Positions 8,805 to 16,197 of a stretch of DNA of 42,677 nucleotides are shown piece after piece; position 1 is the first letter of the stretch, and every line of letters begins with the position of its first letter. A program made the translations under genes and the position numbers. The DNA comes from Candidatus Peregrinibacteria bacterium Greene0416_19 (GTDB lineage Bacteria; Patescibacteriota; Gracilibacteria; Peribacterales; Peribacteraceae). Where the stretch lies: contig VMEW01000013.1 of assembly GCA_007375735.1 (NCBI GenBank), positions 1 through 42,677 of the forward strand, read 5' to 3'. The notes under the pieces were generated by a model that was not told the origin of the DNA, did not search any database, and saw only the letters and a program-made list of their open reading frames with translations.

Positions 8805-9134
8805 TTATTCCTGGTCAGTGGACTCAGTCATACGACCGAGGATCCGGTCTACTCTGCGGCCGAATCTCTCCAGATGCCGGTCGTATCCCATCCTCCACTT
8901 CCTCTCCAGTGCTTCCTGCCTGTGGAGTGGGTGGGAATGGAACTGATGCCAGAATTCCTCCCTCGTCGCTATGGCGAAGGTCCGCAGGAAGGAGCAACGG
9001 TCCCAGGACTCTGAGCGGCTTGCGAGAACCGCTTCCGCGTACCGCCGCTCGAACTCGACGTACAGACGATACATATCCGAACAATCAATGTCCTCAACAT
9101 CGAAATGAACGCCAGAATCACACGATTTGCTCAT
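8805..9134 (-). CDS. Hypothetical protein, 109 aa
   Basis: Not recognised. The predicted product is soluble, rich in Arg, Glu and aromatic residues, and helical (MYRLYVEFERRYAEAV...REEFWHQFHSH...RKWRMGYDRHLERFGRRVDRIL). There is no signal peptide or membrane segment. The ATG at 9134 was chosen because a TATGGT hexamer (9142-9147) ends seven bases upstream; the frame is open further up to 9173. It lies after nusG on the same strand with a 39-bp gap, so it could also be read from the secE-nusG transcript. Confidence 0.55.
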   Translation of the reverse strand: MSKSCDSGVHFDVEDIDCSDMYRLYVEFERRYAEAVLASRSESWDRCSFLRTFAIATREEFWHQFHSHPLHRQEALERKWRMGYDRHLERFGRRVDRILGRMTESTDQE

Positions 9135-9147
9135 GCGGATTACCATA
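9135..9147 (-). promoter_or_regulatory. Leaderless -10 of the 109-aa gene
   Basis: TATGGT on the minus strand (9142-9147), seven bases, then ATG. No clear -35. Confidence 0.35.
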
Positions 9148-9173
9148 CACCTGCGCAGATTCGATGGCCACAC

Positions 9174-9719
9174 TCACTTCTTCTTCACCTGCGTGAAGTC
9201 GAGCTCGACCGGGGTCTCGCGGTCGAAGATGAGGACGAGCACGTTGAGCTTGCCCTTGTTCACATCCACGCTCTCCACCGATCCATCGTAGTTCTTGAAC
9301 GGCCCGTCGATGATCACCACCAGATCACCTATCTGGAAGTCACTCTTGAACTTTGCCTGCTGCTCGCCGATCCGCCGCTCGATGACGCCGAACTCCTCCG
9401 ACGTGACGGGGACGGGGATGTTTCCGGACCCGACGAACCCGGTGACGTTGGGCGTGTTGCGCACCACGTACCAGCTGTCATCCGTCACGACCATGTTCAC
9501 GAGCACGTACCCGGGGAAGAGCTTGCGCTCCTCTTCCACCGGCTCGCCTTTCTTGAAGATCAACTGCTTCTCCTTGGGCACCTGGACGCTGAAGATGTAC
9601 TCATGCATGCCAAGCGATTCAATGCGCTGTTCCAGTGCCTGCTTGACGCTATCTTCGTAGCCGGCATAGGTGTGCAGGACATACCAGTTGCGCCCGGCGC
9701 GGGGATCCTGTTTGCCCAT
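9174..9719 (-). CDS. nusG: Transcription termination/antitermination protein NusG
   Basis: NusG binds RNA polymerase at the clamp through its NGN domain and links it to ribosome or Rho through its KOW domain. The 181-aa product has the NGN signature WYVLHTYAGYEDSVKQAL near the N-terminus, FPGYVLVNM, the segment VRNTPNVTGFVG, and the KOW segment GDLVVIIDGPFKNYDGSVESVD. The length is normal. ATG 9719 lies two bases after the secE stop, giving the conserved secE-nusG operon order. The frame runs further upstream through secE, but that part is not NusG-like. Confidence 0.97.
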   Translation of the reverse strand: MGKQDPRAGRNWYVLHTYAGYEDSVKQALEQRIESLGMHEYIFSVQVPKEKQLIFKKGEPVEEERKLFPGYVLVNMVVTDDSWYVVRNTPNVTGFVGSGNIPVPVTSEEFGVIERRIGEQQAKFKSDFQIGDLVVIIDGPFKNYDGSVESVDVNKGKLNVLVLIFDRETPVELDFTQVKKK

Positions 9720-9721
9720 GG

Positions 9722-9913
9722 TTAGAGGACAGAGGAAAGGACGCGACGTACCAGCTCGGACAATCCGGCGTCGATCAGGCCGAACGCCGCCCCGGCAACC
9801 ACACAAAACACCGTGACGATGACGGACAGACGCACCGCCTGTCGTCTTGTCGGCCAGCGGACGTGGTGCAGCTCTTCAATGGCGCCGTTGATGTAGGCAA
9901 GAATGGCGCTCAT
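9722..9913 (-). CDS. secE: Preprotein translocase subunit SecE
   Basis: A 63-aa single-span SecE: the amphipathic segment EELHHVRWPTRRQAVRLS, with the conserved WPT motif, precedes one membrane helix (VIVTVFCVVAGAAFGLIDAG). SecE clamps SecY in the translocon. It is one of few genes here with a clear Shine-Dalgarno sequence, AAGGAG (9919-9924), five bases before the ATG. It is followed immediately by nusG. Confidence 0.93.
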   Translation of the reverse strand: MSAILAYINGAIEELHHVRWPTRRQAVRLSVIVTVFCVVAGAAFGLIDAGLSELVRRVLSSVL

Positions 9914-9918
9914 GCGAT

Positions 9919-9943
9919 CTCCTTAAAAAAAGCCCTTCTGGGC
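9919..9943 (-). promoter_or_regulatory. secE leader hairpin, U-tract and ribosome binding site
   Basis: In transcript order: a GCCC-AGAA-GGGC hairpin (9943-9932), seven U residues (9931-9925), then AAGGAG (9924-9919). The hairpin plus U7 looks like a minimal intrinsic terminator placed between promoter and start codon. It may attenuate secE-nusG, end lepB read-through, or cap the 5' end. Confidence 0.5.
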
Positions 9944-9949
9944 ACATAT

Positions 9950-9977
9950 AGTCTAGCGAGTTTCGGGGCTGTTGCAA
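9950..9977 (-). promoter_or_regulatory. secE-nusG promoter
   Basis: TTGCAA (9972-9977), 16 bp spacer, TAGACT (9950-9955) on the minus strand. The start would fall near 9943, exactly at the first base of the leader hairpin. Confidence 0.55.
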
Positions 9978-9994
9978 GCGAATATTGCAAACAA

Positions 9995-10624
9995 TTAAAA
10001 GCCGTATTCCGGCGGCGACAGCGCATGAATTTTGGTGACCGGCAGCGCCACGAACCACACGCGGCCCTTGATGTCCTTCTCCGCAACGAACGGCGAGGGC
10101 TCGCCTGTCTCGCGCTCGGTGAAGCTGCGGGAATCCAGGCTTCCCATCCGGTTGTCGCCCAACAGGAAGTAGGCATTCGGCGCTACGACGAATTCCGCCT
10201 GCGATTTGTCGCCGCTCGAGGGGGGATGTCGGTACGTATTCCCCAGGTTGCGATCGTTCAGGTACTCCTCATCCAGTTTACGCACTTCCTCCTCGCCGGC
10301 TTTTCGCAGGTACACGTAGCCGTTCTTGATGATGACGGCATCCCCAGGAAGCCCGATGACGCGCTTGACATAGTACTTGCGATGATCGCCGGTCGGCGGA
10401 TTGAACACGACGACGTCGCCACGCTCGGGGCTGCCAATCAAAAACGCAAGCTTGTTGATGATGATGTATTGCCTGTCTTCCAGGGTGTCATCCATTGAAC
10501 TGCCCTCGACTTGAAACGGGGAAACAAGGAAGGTGCGGATGCCGGCCACGATCGCGACGATCACGACAATATTGAAGAAGACGTCGAGGATGTGGAAGAG
10601 GATGCCGCGTTGCTGTGGAGCCAT
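9995..10624 (-). CDS. lepB: Signal peptidase I
   Basis: A 209-aa type I signal peptidase that removes signal peptides from exported proteins at the outer face of the membrane. One N-terminal membrane helix (ILDVFFNIVVIVAIVAGI) is followed by the catalytic serine motif VEGSSMDDTL, the catalytic lysine region YYVKRVIGLPGD, and the family box FLLGDNRMGSLDSRSF. ATG 10624 is seven bases after TAGAAT; the frame is open to 10816 but that part is not LepB-like and overlaps the divergent gene. Its substrates should include the exported SLH and DUF11 proteins encoded here. Confidence 0.95.
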   Translation of the reverse strand: MAPQQRGILFHILDVFFNIVVIVAIVAGIRTFLVSPFQVEGSSMDDTLEDRQYIIINKLAFLIGSPERGDVVVFNPPTGDHRKYYVKRVIGLPGDAVIIKNGYVYLRKAGEEEVRKLDEEYLNDRNLGNTYRHPPSSGDKSQAEFVVAPNAYFLLGDNRMGSLDSRSFTERETGEPSPFVAEKDIKGRVWFVALPVTKIHALSPPEYGF

Positions 10625-10660
10625 CTTTCCTATTCTAGTCGGAGATTTCCGCACTGTACA
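10625..10660 (-). promoter_or_regulatory. lepB promoter, leaderless
   Basis: TGTACA (10655-10660), 17 bp spacer, TAGAAT (10632-10637), seven bases, ATG on the minus strand. Confidence 0.6.
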
Positions 10661-10731
10661 GGGTAAAACCCTCTCACTTTTTCGGAAGTCCATGCCGGCG
10701 CAGACGCGTTCCGTCTGTGGGCTCGAGCCTG

Positions 10732-10744
10732 TACACTCCTGATG
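10732..10744 (+). promoter_or_regulatory. -10 element of the PH-domain gene
   Basis: TACACT (10732-10737) lies four bases before ATG 10742 and seven before ATG 10745. A TTCCGT 17 bp upstream is a weak -35. Confidence 0.5.
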
Positions 10745-11356
10745 ATGCTTGACGCATTTCTCTTCGGCAGGCACGTGGAAGCAGACGAAAAGGTGAGCCG
10801 GATCGTCCACGCCCATTGGTTGCTTGGCATCAAATATCTCCTTGTACCCGCAGTGTCATTCCTGCTTGCGGTTCTCGTCCTCTACTCTCATCCGACCAGA
10901 TTCTTCTTCTATCTGACGTCGCTCTGGAGCGTGCTGTCGCTCGTCTGGCTCATGCGGAATTTCTGCGACTACTACCTGGACGTATGGATCATCACCGACC
11001 AGGGCGTCATCAGCCTGGAGTGGCTGGGATGGTTCCACCGCCAGTCCACCCGCGTCCTGTACAGCGACGTGCAGGGAGTGAGCCATGAAACTCACGGCAT
11101 TGCCGGCACGTTCCTGCGCTTCGGCACGGTCTCCATCGAGAAGGTATCGACTGGGACAACCGTCTCCCTAGAATCCGTTCCACGCCCCAAGCTGGTGGAG
11201 ACACTCATCCTGCGTAATCGCGAGGCCTATTTGCATTCGAAGAACATGCACAATTCCAAGCACGTGCAGGAGATCCTGTCCGAGATCGTCTCACACGAGA
11301 TCCAGTTGCGGTCGGTCCAGAAGAAGGCCCCGCCGCCTCCCGCGCCGACGCTATGA
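10742..11356 (+). CDS. Membrane protein with bacterial PH (bPH2/YdbS-like) domain
   Basis: A 204-aa protein with two membrane segments in its first third (LLVPAVSFLLAVLVLYSH and FFFYLTSLWSVLSLVWLM) and then a bacterial pleckstrin-homology-like domain (DYYLDVWIITDQGVISLEW...YSDVQGVSHETHGIAGTFLRFGTVSIE). The family is common in Gram-positives and CPR; its function is not settled, although a membrane-stress role has been proposed for relatives. It starts with ATGATG, and the second ATG (10745) fits the promoter spacing better. Its stop overlaps the next start as ATGA, so it is translationally coupled to the HEPN-like gene and, through it, to pth. Confidence 0.8.
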   Translation: MMLDAFLFGRHVEADEKVSRIVHAHWLLGIKYLLVPAVSFLLAVLVLYSHPTRFFFYLTSLWSVLSLVWLMRNFCDYYLDVWIITDQGVISLEWLGWFHRQSTRVLYSDVQGVSHETHGIAGTFLRFGTVSIEKVSTGTTVSLESVPRPKLVETLILRNREAYLHSKNMHNSKHVQEILSEIVSHEIQLRSVQKKAPPPPAPTL

Positions 11357-11739
11357 CATGGATCCTCCTCATCGTGGTTGCGATCGGCGTGATCGGGCTG
11401 CTGCTCCTCGTTCGCAGGCGCAAGCGATTGTCTGCCGCCGCCTCCTCGAAGATCCGAAGCGCGTGGAACCATGCCGTCTCGCTTCCTGACACGCACCGCC
11501 GACTCCTGGAGGCTGACAAGGTGCTGGATGTCACCCTGGAGGAACTCGGGTACAGAGGAACGCTGGGGGAGAAGCTGAAGAAGGCATCCGGGAGTATTCC
11601 GAGTGTGAACGCGGTGTGGGCGGCTCATAAAATGCGCAATCGCATCGCACATGAACCTGGAGCGTCGCTGAGCGACGCCGAGTGCCGTAGTGCGCTGCAG
11701 GCCTTCGAACGGGCTATCTTCGCCTTCCTCCGCTCATGA
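11353..11739 (+). CDS. Membrane-anchored HEPN-like protein
   Basis: A 128-aa protein: an N-terminal membrane helix (ILLIVVAIGVIGLLLLV), a basic stop-transfer stretch RRRKR, then an all-helical domain containing KMRNRIAHEPG. RNRIAH fits the R-[polar]-x3-H motif of HEPN domains, which in many toxins and defence proteins forms an RNase active site. Many HEPN relatives are inactive, so this is family-level inference. It overlaps the PH-domain gene and pth by four bases each (ATGA), so all three should be made together. Alternatively it is one of the uncharacterised DUF4145-like proteins with the same motif. Confidence 0.7.
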   Translation: MTWILLIVVAIGVIGLLLLVRRRKRLSAAASSKIRSAWNHAVSLPDTHRRLLEADKVLDVTLEELGYRGTLGEKLKKASGSIPSVNAVWAAHKMRNRIAHEPGASLSDAECRSALQAFERAIFAFLRS

Positions 11740-12299
11740 AGCCTTCTCTGGTCATCGTGGGGCTGGGGAACCCCGGGGCCGGGTACGAGTCAGCGCGCCA
11801 TAATGCGGGCTTCCGTGCCGTGGACACACTCTCGCGTGCCTACGGGACCGGCAAGTGGACTGACCGCCAAAAGTTCCTTTCCCGTTCGCAGGAAGCCCGT
11901 ATCGTCACCGTACCGGTCCTCCTCGTCAAGCCCCAGACATTCATGAACCGGTCAGGAGAGGCGGTGCGGAAGGTGGTCGACTTCTTCAAGCTCAATCCCG
12001 CAGAACAACTGCTGGTGCTCACCGATGATATTGATCTTCCGATCGGCGACATCCGCCTTCGCCGCAGTGGCGGGCCGGGAACCCATAACGGCATGCGGTC
12101 GATCGTCGAGGCACTCGGCGAATCCTTCCCCCGCCTTCGCATCGGTTTGGGGACCCCGCCCGACGGGAGCGATCTGGCCACATGGGTTCTGAGCACCCCT
12201 GCGAAGGAGGAGCAATCTCTCCTCGAACGATCCTGGGATTCCATCCCAGACATCGTGGAGGAGTTCGTGCTCGGTTCCGGATCCGCTATCGAGCACTGA
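11736..12299 (+). CDS. pth: Peptidyl-tRNA hydrolase
   Basis: Pth releases peptides from prematurely dropped peptidyl-tRNA, recycling the tRNA. The 187-aa product has the family signature GLGNPGAGYESARHNAGF with the catalytic histidine at residue 23, KPQTFMNRSGEAV, the catalytic aspartate in LTDDIDLP and GGPGTHNGMRSI. The length is standard. It is the last gene of the coupled trio; nothing obvious lies in 12300-12415 before the convergent DUF11 gene, and no strong terminator is seen there. Confidence 0.97.
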   Translation: MKPSLVIVGLGNPGAGYESARHNAGFRAVDTLSRAYGTGKWTDRQKFLSRSQEARIVTVPVLLVKPQTFMNRSGEAVRKVVDFFKLNPAEQLLVLTDDIDLPIGDIRLRRSGGPGTHNGMRSIVEALGESFPRLRIGLGTPPDGSDLATWVLSTPAKEEQSLLERSWDSIPDIVEEFVLGSGSAIEH

Positions 12300-12415
12300 T
12301 ACCAAGTTGCAATGACAGCAGCATGAATAGCGGCGTAGCGAAGGCCTGATCGAAACTACATTCTCTCAATCATTGATGATCTTTTTGTCGCGCAGCCGTA
12401 TGAGCCTGCCTCCGA

Positions 12416-13792
12416 TCACTTCCTCCTGCGTAATGCGAGCAAGCCGGTGGCTGGAACCGACAGGGCGCCCGTGAAGAACAGAGCCAGGAACGGAGCTGCA
12501 CCGGATCCGTGCCGGATGAACCGCGCCGTGTCTTCCAGTGCAGCCGTGAAATTGCCGACCCCTGCCTTCGGCAGCTCGCCGATCACAGGGAGCTGCAGTA
12601 CTTCTCTGACGGCACGAGTGAGGCCCGGTGCTGTCGCCTCCGCGCGGGCGCCGATGGAGGGTGATCCCGTGATGCCATGCACCCGGATGCGGACGGAGTG
12701 CGACACCGCCTGCCCCGGCTGCAGCGACAGGGCGGGCCAACTGATGCTGTTCTTAAGAACCCTCGCACCGCCGGCCTCCATCACCTGGGTGTCGTCTGCG
12801 TCTATCCTCAGTGTGGCGACCAGACCATCGACGGCCGCATTGCTCGTATTCCGTGCCATGACCGTAAGCACGACCTCTTCCCCGGGCTGCACTTCCGTGC
12901 GGTCTGCAGTGAGGGAGAGTGCCAACGATTGATCGGGTGGAGATGGCGGCGGAGTGATGACGCGGTGAATGAGTACCGGCTTCTGAGGCGGGGGAATGAG
13001 CGCGCGTCGTCGTCGCCGATCCATCACCTGTTCAACGCGCGTCCCTTCGGTCCACCGGATGCGCCCGGCCTCCAGCTTCAACCGTACCGTGTCGCTGTCC
13101 CTTGCCTCCGGCAACAAACGTACCGTGACGGTCATTGTGCGAGATGCGTACGGGTCCAGACGCAGACTCCACATGAGCGATTCGCGTGAGCGTGTAGCAG
13201 GCTCCTCACTGGCAGACAGGTACGATGTCAGGGGGTCGAGCGTCGCGCGGAGCTCGATGTCCCGACGTGCGGGATCGCCGTTCTCCACCGACAAACGGTA
13301 GGTGATCGTCTCACCCGGTTGCACGGGGTCCGGGTCATCCTGCGTGTAGAGCGAGACGCCGTCATAGGTATTGCTGCCGGTCCGCGGCTCCACGGTGATC
13401 GTGCGATCGGCCGTGTACGCGCCATAGTAGGCGATGGCACGGAGCACTTCATCATCGAAGGCGTCTTCACCCACGCGGACGGTTGCAGTGTACGTCCGCA
13501 CCGTCCCCGGCCCTCCGGGCACATTGGTCCATGCCACCACGCCACCACTGACCACACCGCCATCGCTCGCGGACAGGAACACCGTCCGGGAGGGCAGCGT
13601 GAGCGACAGGGTGCCGCTGGTGGACTGAACGGGCACACGGAGTGTGTACGTGATGATGTCACCGCGCTTCACCCTCGGTGCGCTGGCGTCGAGCGTCATC
13701 GCGGTTTGCGCCGCCGTCATCCCCGGAATGAGAGGGAAGAGCACAGTGAGGGCGAGGAGCGGAAGCTGCCGACGGAGGCGTGCGAGGAACAT
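12416..13792 (-). CDS. Secreted DUF11-domain surface protein with LPKAG tail
   Basis: A 458-aa exported protein. A signal peptide (LPLLALTVLFPLIPGMTAAQT) precedes three Ig-like DUF11-type repeats, starting near residues 32 (TLDASAPRVKRGDIITYTLR), 152 (DPVQPGETITYRLSVEN) and 295 (TADRTEVQPGEEVVLTVMA), with a basic/proline linker (RRRRALIPPPQ) near 265. The C-terminus reads LPKAGVG, about 25 residues, a hydrophobic helix, then RRRK, which resembles a sortase-type wall-sorting signal. The 2006-aa protein at 28619 has the same tail plan. A structural surface or adhesion role is likely. Confidence 0.8.
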   Translation of the reverse strand: MFLARLRRQLPLLALTVLFPLIPGMTAAQTAMTLDASAPRVKRGDIITYTLRVPVQSTSGTLSLTLPSRTVFLSASDGGVVSGGVVAWTNVPGGPGTVRTYTATVRVGEDAFDDEVLRAIAYYGAYTADRTITVEPRTGSNTYDGVSLYTQDDPDPVQPGETITYRLSVENGDPARRDIELRATLDPLTSYLSASEEPATRSRESLMWSLRLDPYASRTMTVTVRLLPEARDSDTVRLKLEAGRIRWTEGTRVEQVMDRRRRRALIPPPQKPVLIHRVITPPPSPPDQSLALSLTADRTEVQPGEEVVLTVMARNTSNAAVDGLVATLRIDADDTQVMEAGGARVLKNSISWPALSLQPGQAVSHSVRIRVHGITGSPSIGARAEATAPGLTRAVREVLQLPVIGELPKAGVGNFTAALEDTARFIRHGSGAAPFLALFFTGALSVPATGLLALRRRK

Positions 13793-13810
13793 GGATGCGA
13801 GAAAGGTCTC

Positions 13811-13839
13811 ATTGAATGTCGCAGCGACAATTCTGTCAA
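13811..13839 (-). promoter_or_regulatory. Promoter of the DUF11 surface protein
   Basis: A perfect TTGACA (13834-13839, minus strand), 17 bp spacer and TTCAAT (13811-13816). The leader would be about 12 bases with no Shine-Dalgarno sequence. Confidence 0.55.
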
Positions 13840-13869
13840 CAACGCTGGAGACATCTTCAATCCACTATG

Positions 13870-13884
13870 TGGTACACTCTCCGC
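13870..13884 (+). promoter_or_regulatory. msrA extended -10, leaderless
   Basis: TGGTACACT (13870-13878) is an extended -10, followed by six bases and GTG at 13885. Confidence 0.6.
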
Positions 13885-14376
13885 GTGTCAGATCTTGAAA
13901 TTCGGCTTGAGGAAGCCACATTCTCGGCAGGGTGCTTCTGGGGTATTGAAGAAGTATTTCGTAATACAAATGGCATTGTGTCCACAGAGGTTGGCTACAC
14001 CGGAGGCATCACGGAGAATCCCACGTACGCAATGGTCTGCACCGGGGCCACCGGTCACGCGGAGGCCGTGAAGGTGAGTTTCGACCCCTCGATCGTGAGG
14101 TACGACAGGCTGCTGACTATTTTCTTCGACAACCACAACCCGACAATGGTGAATCGCCAGGGTCCGGACATTGGTGACCAGTACCGCTCGGCAATCTTTT
14201 TCCACTCACTGGAGCAGGAAAAAGCGGCCCGCGAGTTCGTCGCATCGCTTGAGAAGTCAAACCGGTGGAAGAAATCGATTGTCACGCAGATCGTTCCCGC
14301 CGTTCCTTTTTTTAAGGCAGAGGACTATCACCAGCAGTACCTGAGCAAGAGGGGACTTGATTCCTGCCATGTGTAA
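13885..14376 (+). CDS. msrA: Peptide-methionine (S)-S-oxide reductase MsrA
   Basis: MsrA repairs oxidised methionine. The 163-aa product carries the catalytic motif GCFWGIEEVF near residue 14, GYTGGITENPTY, the substrate-pocket segment FFDNHNP and the C-terminal DYHQQYL. The resolving cysteine is probably the Cys in the terminal DSCHV. The frame is open to 13816, but the GTG at 13885 sits six bases after an extended -10 and gives the usual family start. It converges with the desaturase gene 87 bp away; only a weak imperfect hairpin (14371-14396) lies between them. Confidence 0.95.
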   Translation: MSDLEIRLEEATFSAGCFWGIEEVFRNTNGIVSTEVGYTGGITENPTYAMVCTGATGHAEAVKVSFDPSIVRYDRLLTIFFDNHNPTMVNRQGPDIGDQYRSAIFFHSLEQEKAAREFVASLEKSNRWKKSIVTQIVPAVPFFKAEDYHQQYLSKRGLDSCHV

Positions 14377-14463
14377 TACGGCTTCGCGTTATACACGCTA
14401 CGAACGTGACTGCCGTTTTCGCTTGGGGAAGACGAAGATACGCCGCTATGAGCCTCGTTTCGA

Positions 14464-15606
14464 TCACGGTTTTGTGTGAGATTTCAGAATCCATGTGAGT
14501 GCGTGTTCCGGAACGACAACCTTCCTGCGCGAGGTCGCTACTCGCTCGATCACACGTTGGCGACACAAAATCTGTTGCTGGGCCACGTTTCCCTCGGGCC
14601 CGAGTCCCGGAACCGGGAGCGCCTCCCAGCGTCCGGCATTGCGCTGCGCCACCTTCCAGGCCTCGAGCAGCCTCGCTGAAATCTGCGCGTAGTCAGCGAC
14701 AGTGTACACTCCCGTTTTCTGCGCGACCGCAGAGAAGTATGCGAACGTCGCACCCGGTGGCAACACCTTGCCGGATGGATCCACCTCCCGCATGTGGTGC
14801 GCCGGCATCGTGATGAGCCTCTGCCACATGTCCCGCACCGCGCACATCATCCCATCCGGGTCGAGCTCAAAGAAGACCCTCACGAATTCCATGTACGCCT
14901 GCGCGTGGTGTCCCTCGTCCGCGGCCACCTGTCCGCAGACCTCGGCTACAACGGGGTTCCCGCACTTGTTCGCAAGCTTCGCCACATTCGCATGCGAGCG
15001 CTGCGTTGCCAGCTCCTGAAAGGACGTGTAGACGAACCCGCGGTACGGATCGCGATCGATGCCCAAATCCACCCCGTCCTGCAGGAACAGCTGGACCGAC
15101 TGCTCGTAGGCCTTCATGTCCACCCGGCCGCTCAGCCACAGCAGGTTTGCCAGCACTTTTTGGTGACGCTGTTCCTCCCCGGCCCATCCACGAAACCACC
15201 GATGCAAATGACCGCTCGGCGGCAGTGCGTTCAGGCCCGCCAGCTCGGCGGTGAAATCCGGCAATCCCTCCTCGGTCAACGTATCCCCGATGAGCACTGT
15301 GAGGAGCTCTGGTGGAAGATCCTGCATCTGCGCCTGGATAGCACGAATGCGACCGAACGCTCGGTGCTGATTTGCAAACGACGGAAGATAATCCGCCGGC
15401 TGCCATGCCTGGGTAATGCCATGGATATCCGTTCGCAGATAGGCGCGCATCTGTCCCAACCGGGCGTCCAGCTCGCGCATTGTGTCCGCGCGATTCACCA
15501 TCGCCGCAGTTTCATCCGTCCGGACGTGCGTTTGCATATGAGCGCCGACACCGGATGCAACGCGTTCCATGTCCGGGCCGGTATCGTGCGCATTGGGAGT
15601 TGCCAT
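14464..15606 (-). CDS. Ferritin-like acyl-ACP desaturase
   Basis: A 380-aa soluble diiron desaturase of the stearoyl-ACP/FAB2-DesA type, which introduces a double bond into acyl-ACP using O2 and ferredoxin. The iron-ligand motifs occur in order: GDTLTEEGLPDF, WAGEEQRHQKVL followed by WLSGRVD, FVYTSFQELATQRSHAN, and VAADEGHHAQAY, matching the plant enzyme's E, E-x2-H, E, E-x2-H set. Such enzymes need fatty acid synthesis or imported acyl chains, and O2. The family is known from plants and actinobacteria and would be unusual in CPR bacteria, so acquisition by transfer is plausible. The start is uncertain: ATG 15606 or 15630; no clear promoter or RBS decides. Confidence 0.88.
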   Translation of the reverse strand: MATPNAHDTGPDMERVASGVGAHMQTHVRTDETAAMVNRADTMRELDARLGQMRAYLRTDIHGITQAWQPADYLPSFANQHRAFGRIRAIQAQMQDLPPELLTVLIGDTLTEEGLPDFTAELAGLNALPPSGHLHRWFRGWAGEEQRHQKVLANLLWLSGRVDMKAYEQSVQLFLQDGVDLGIDRDPYRGFVYTSFQELATQRSHANVAKLANKCGNPVVAEVCGQVAADEGHHAQAYMEFVRVFFELDPDGMMCAVRDMWQRLITMPAHHMREVDPSGKVLPPGATFAYFSAVAQKTGVYTVADYAQISARLLEAWKVAQRNAGRWEALPVPGLGPEGNVAQQQILCRQRVIERVATSRRKVVVPEHALTWILKSHTKP

Positions 15607-15693
15607 ACAATGAGGGCTAGAGACTAGCATCTGATGGTATCATCTCTCCAACCCACTCTGCAGATCTTTCTCGACTCATCATTGTTCTCTCCT

Positions 15694-15768
15694 TGGGGAG
15701 TAGCCAAGTGGTACGGCAGCGGCCTTTGGAGCCGCCATGCGATGGTTCGAATCCATCCTCCCCAGCCA
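15694..15768 (+). tRNA. tRNA-Gln (anticodon UUG), CCA encoded
   Basis: The cloverleaf folds fully: acceptor TGGGGAG with CTCCCCA, D arm GCC/GGC, anticodon stem GCGGC/GCCGC with loop CTTTGGA (anticodon TTG at 15726-15728), and T arm GATGG/CCATC with loop TTCGAAT. The discriminator is G and CCA is encoded. It would read CAA and by wobble CAG. Confidence 0.95.
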
Positions 15769-15822
15769 TGAACCACTCACTTCGTTCGGGTCCATGGCAA
15801 GCCAACTACGTGCGTGTCTGCA

Positions 15823-16197
15823 TCAGCCCCCCTCATGCGGCAAGTACTTCTCCACCTTCTCCCACACGTCCTCGGCATCACTGTCACTTTTTACAATATA
15901 GTCTTCCGCCCCCAATGCCTTGCACTCTTCCTTAGTGACGGGTTGACTCAGGTTCGTCAGGACGACGGTCACGGGAATCCGTATCTTGTCTTTCTTCAAC
16001 TGAGCCAGCACCTGGTAGCCATCCATGACCGGCATCAGGAGATCCAGAAGCAGAAGGTCGAAGTGTTGCGTTTTGATTGCCTGCAATGCTTCCTCCCCGT
16101 TACTCACGATGCTGACGGCAACCCCGTGCGATTCCAACGTTTTTTTATAGAAGCCGGCGACGAATGTTTCATCTTCCGCAAGAAGAACGGTTCTCAT
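15823..16197 (-). CDS. Single-domain response regulator
   Basis: A 124-aa receiver domain with no output domain. The acidic pocket is AEDE near the N-terminus, the phosphoacceptor is Asp52 in LLLLDLLMPVMDG, and the conserved Lys is in EDYIVKSD. Its ATG overlaps the stop of the histidine kinase gene as ATGA, so the two are likely a pair, and the gene closes the chemotaxis cluster. It could act by protein contact, as CheY-like regulators of pili do, or pass phosphate on. Confidence 0.93.
   Translation of the reverse strand: MRTVLLAEDETFVAGFYKKTLESHGVAVSIVSNGEEALQAIKTQHFDLLLLDLLMPVMDGYQVLAQLKKDKIRIPVTVVLTNLSQPVTKEECKALGAEDYIVKSDSDAEDVWEKVEKYLPHEGG

Noticed and set aside
15617..15805. Minus-strand frame reading GEDGFEPSHGGSK over the tRNA
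   Set aside because: This is the well-known false protein made by the antisense of a tRNA gene; the cloverleaf explains the sequence.
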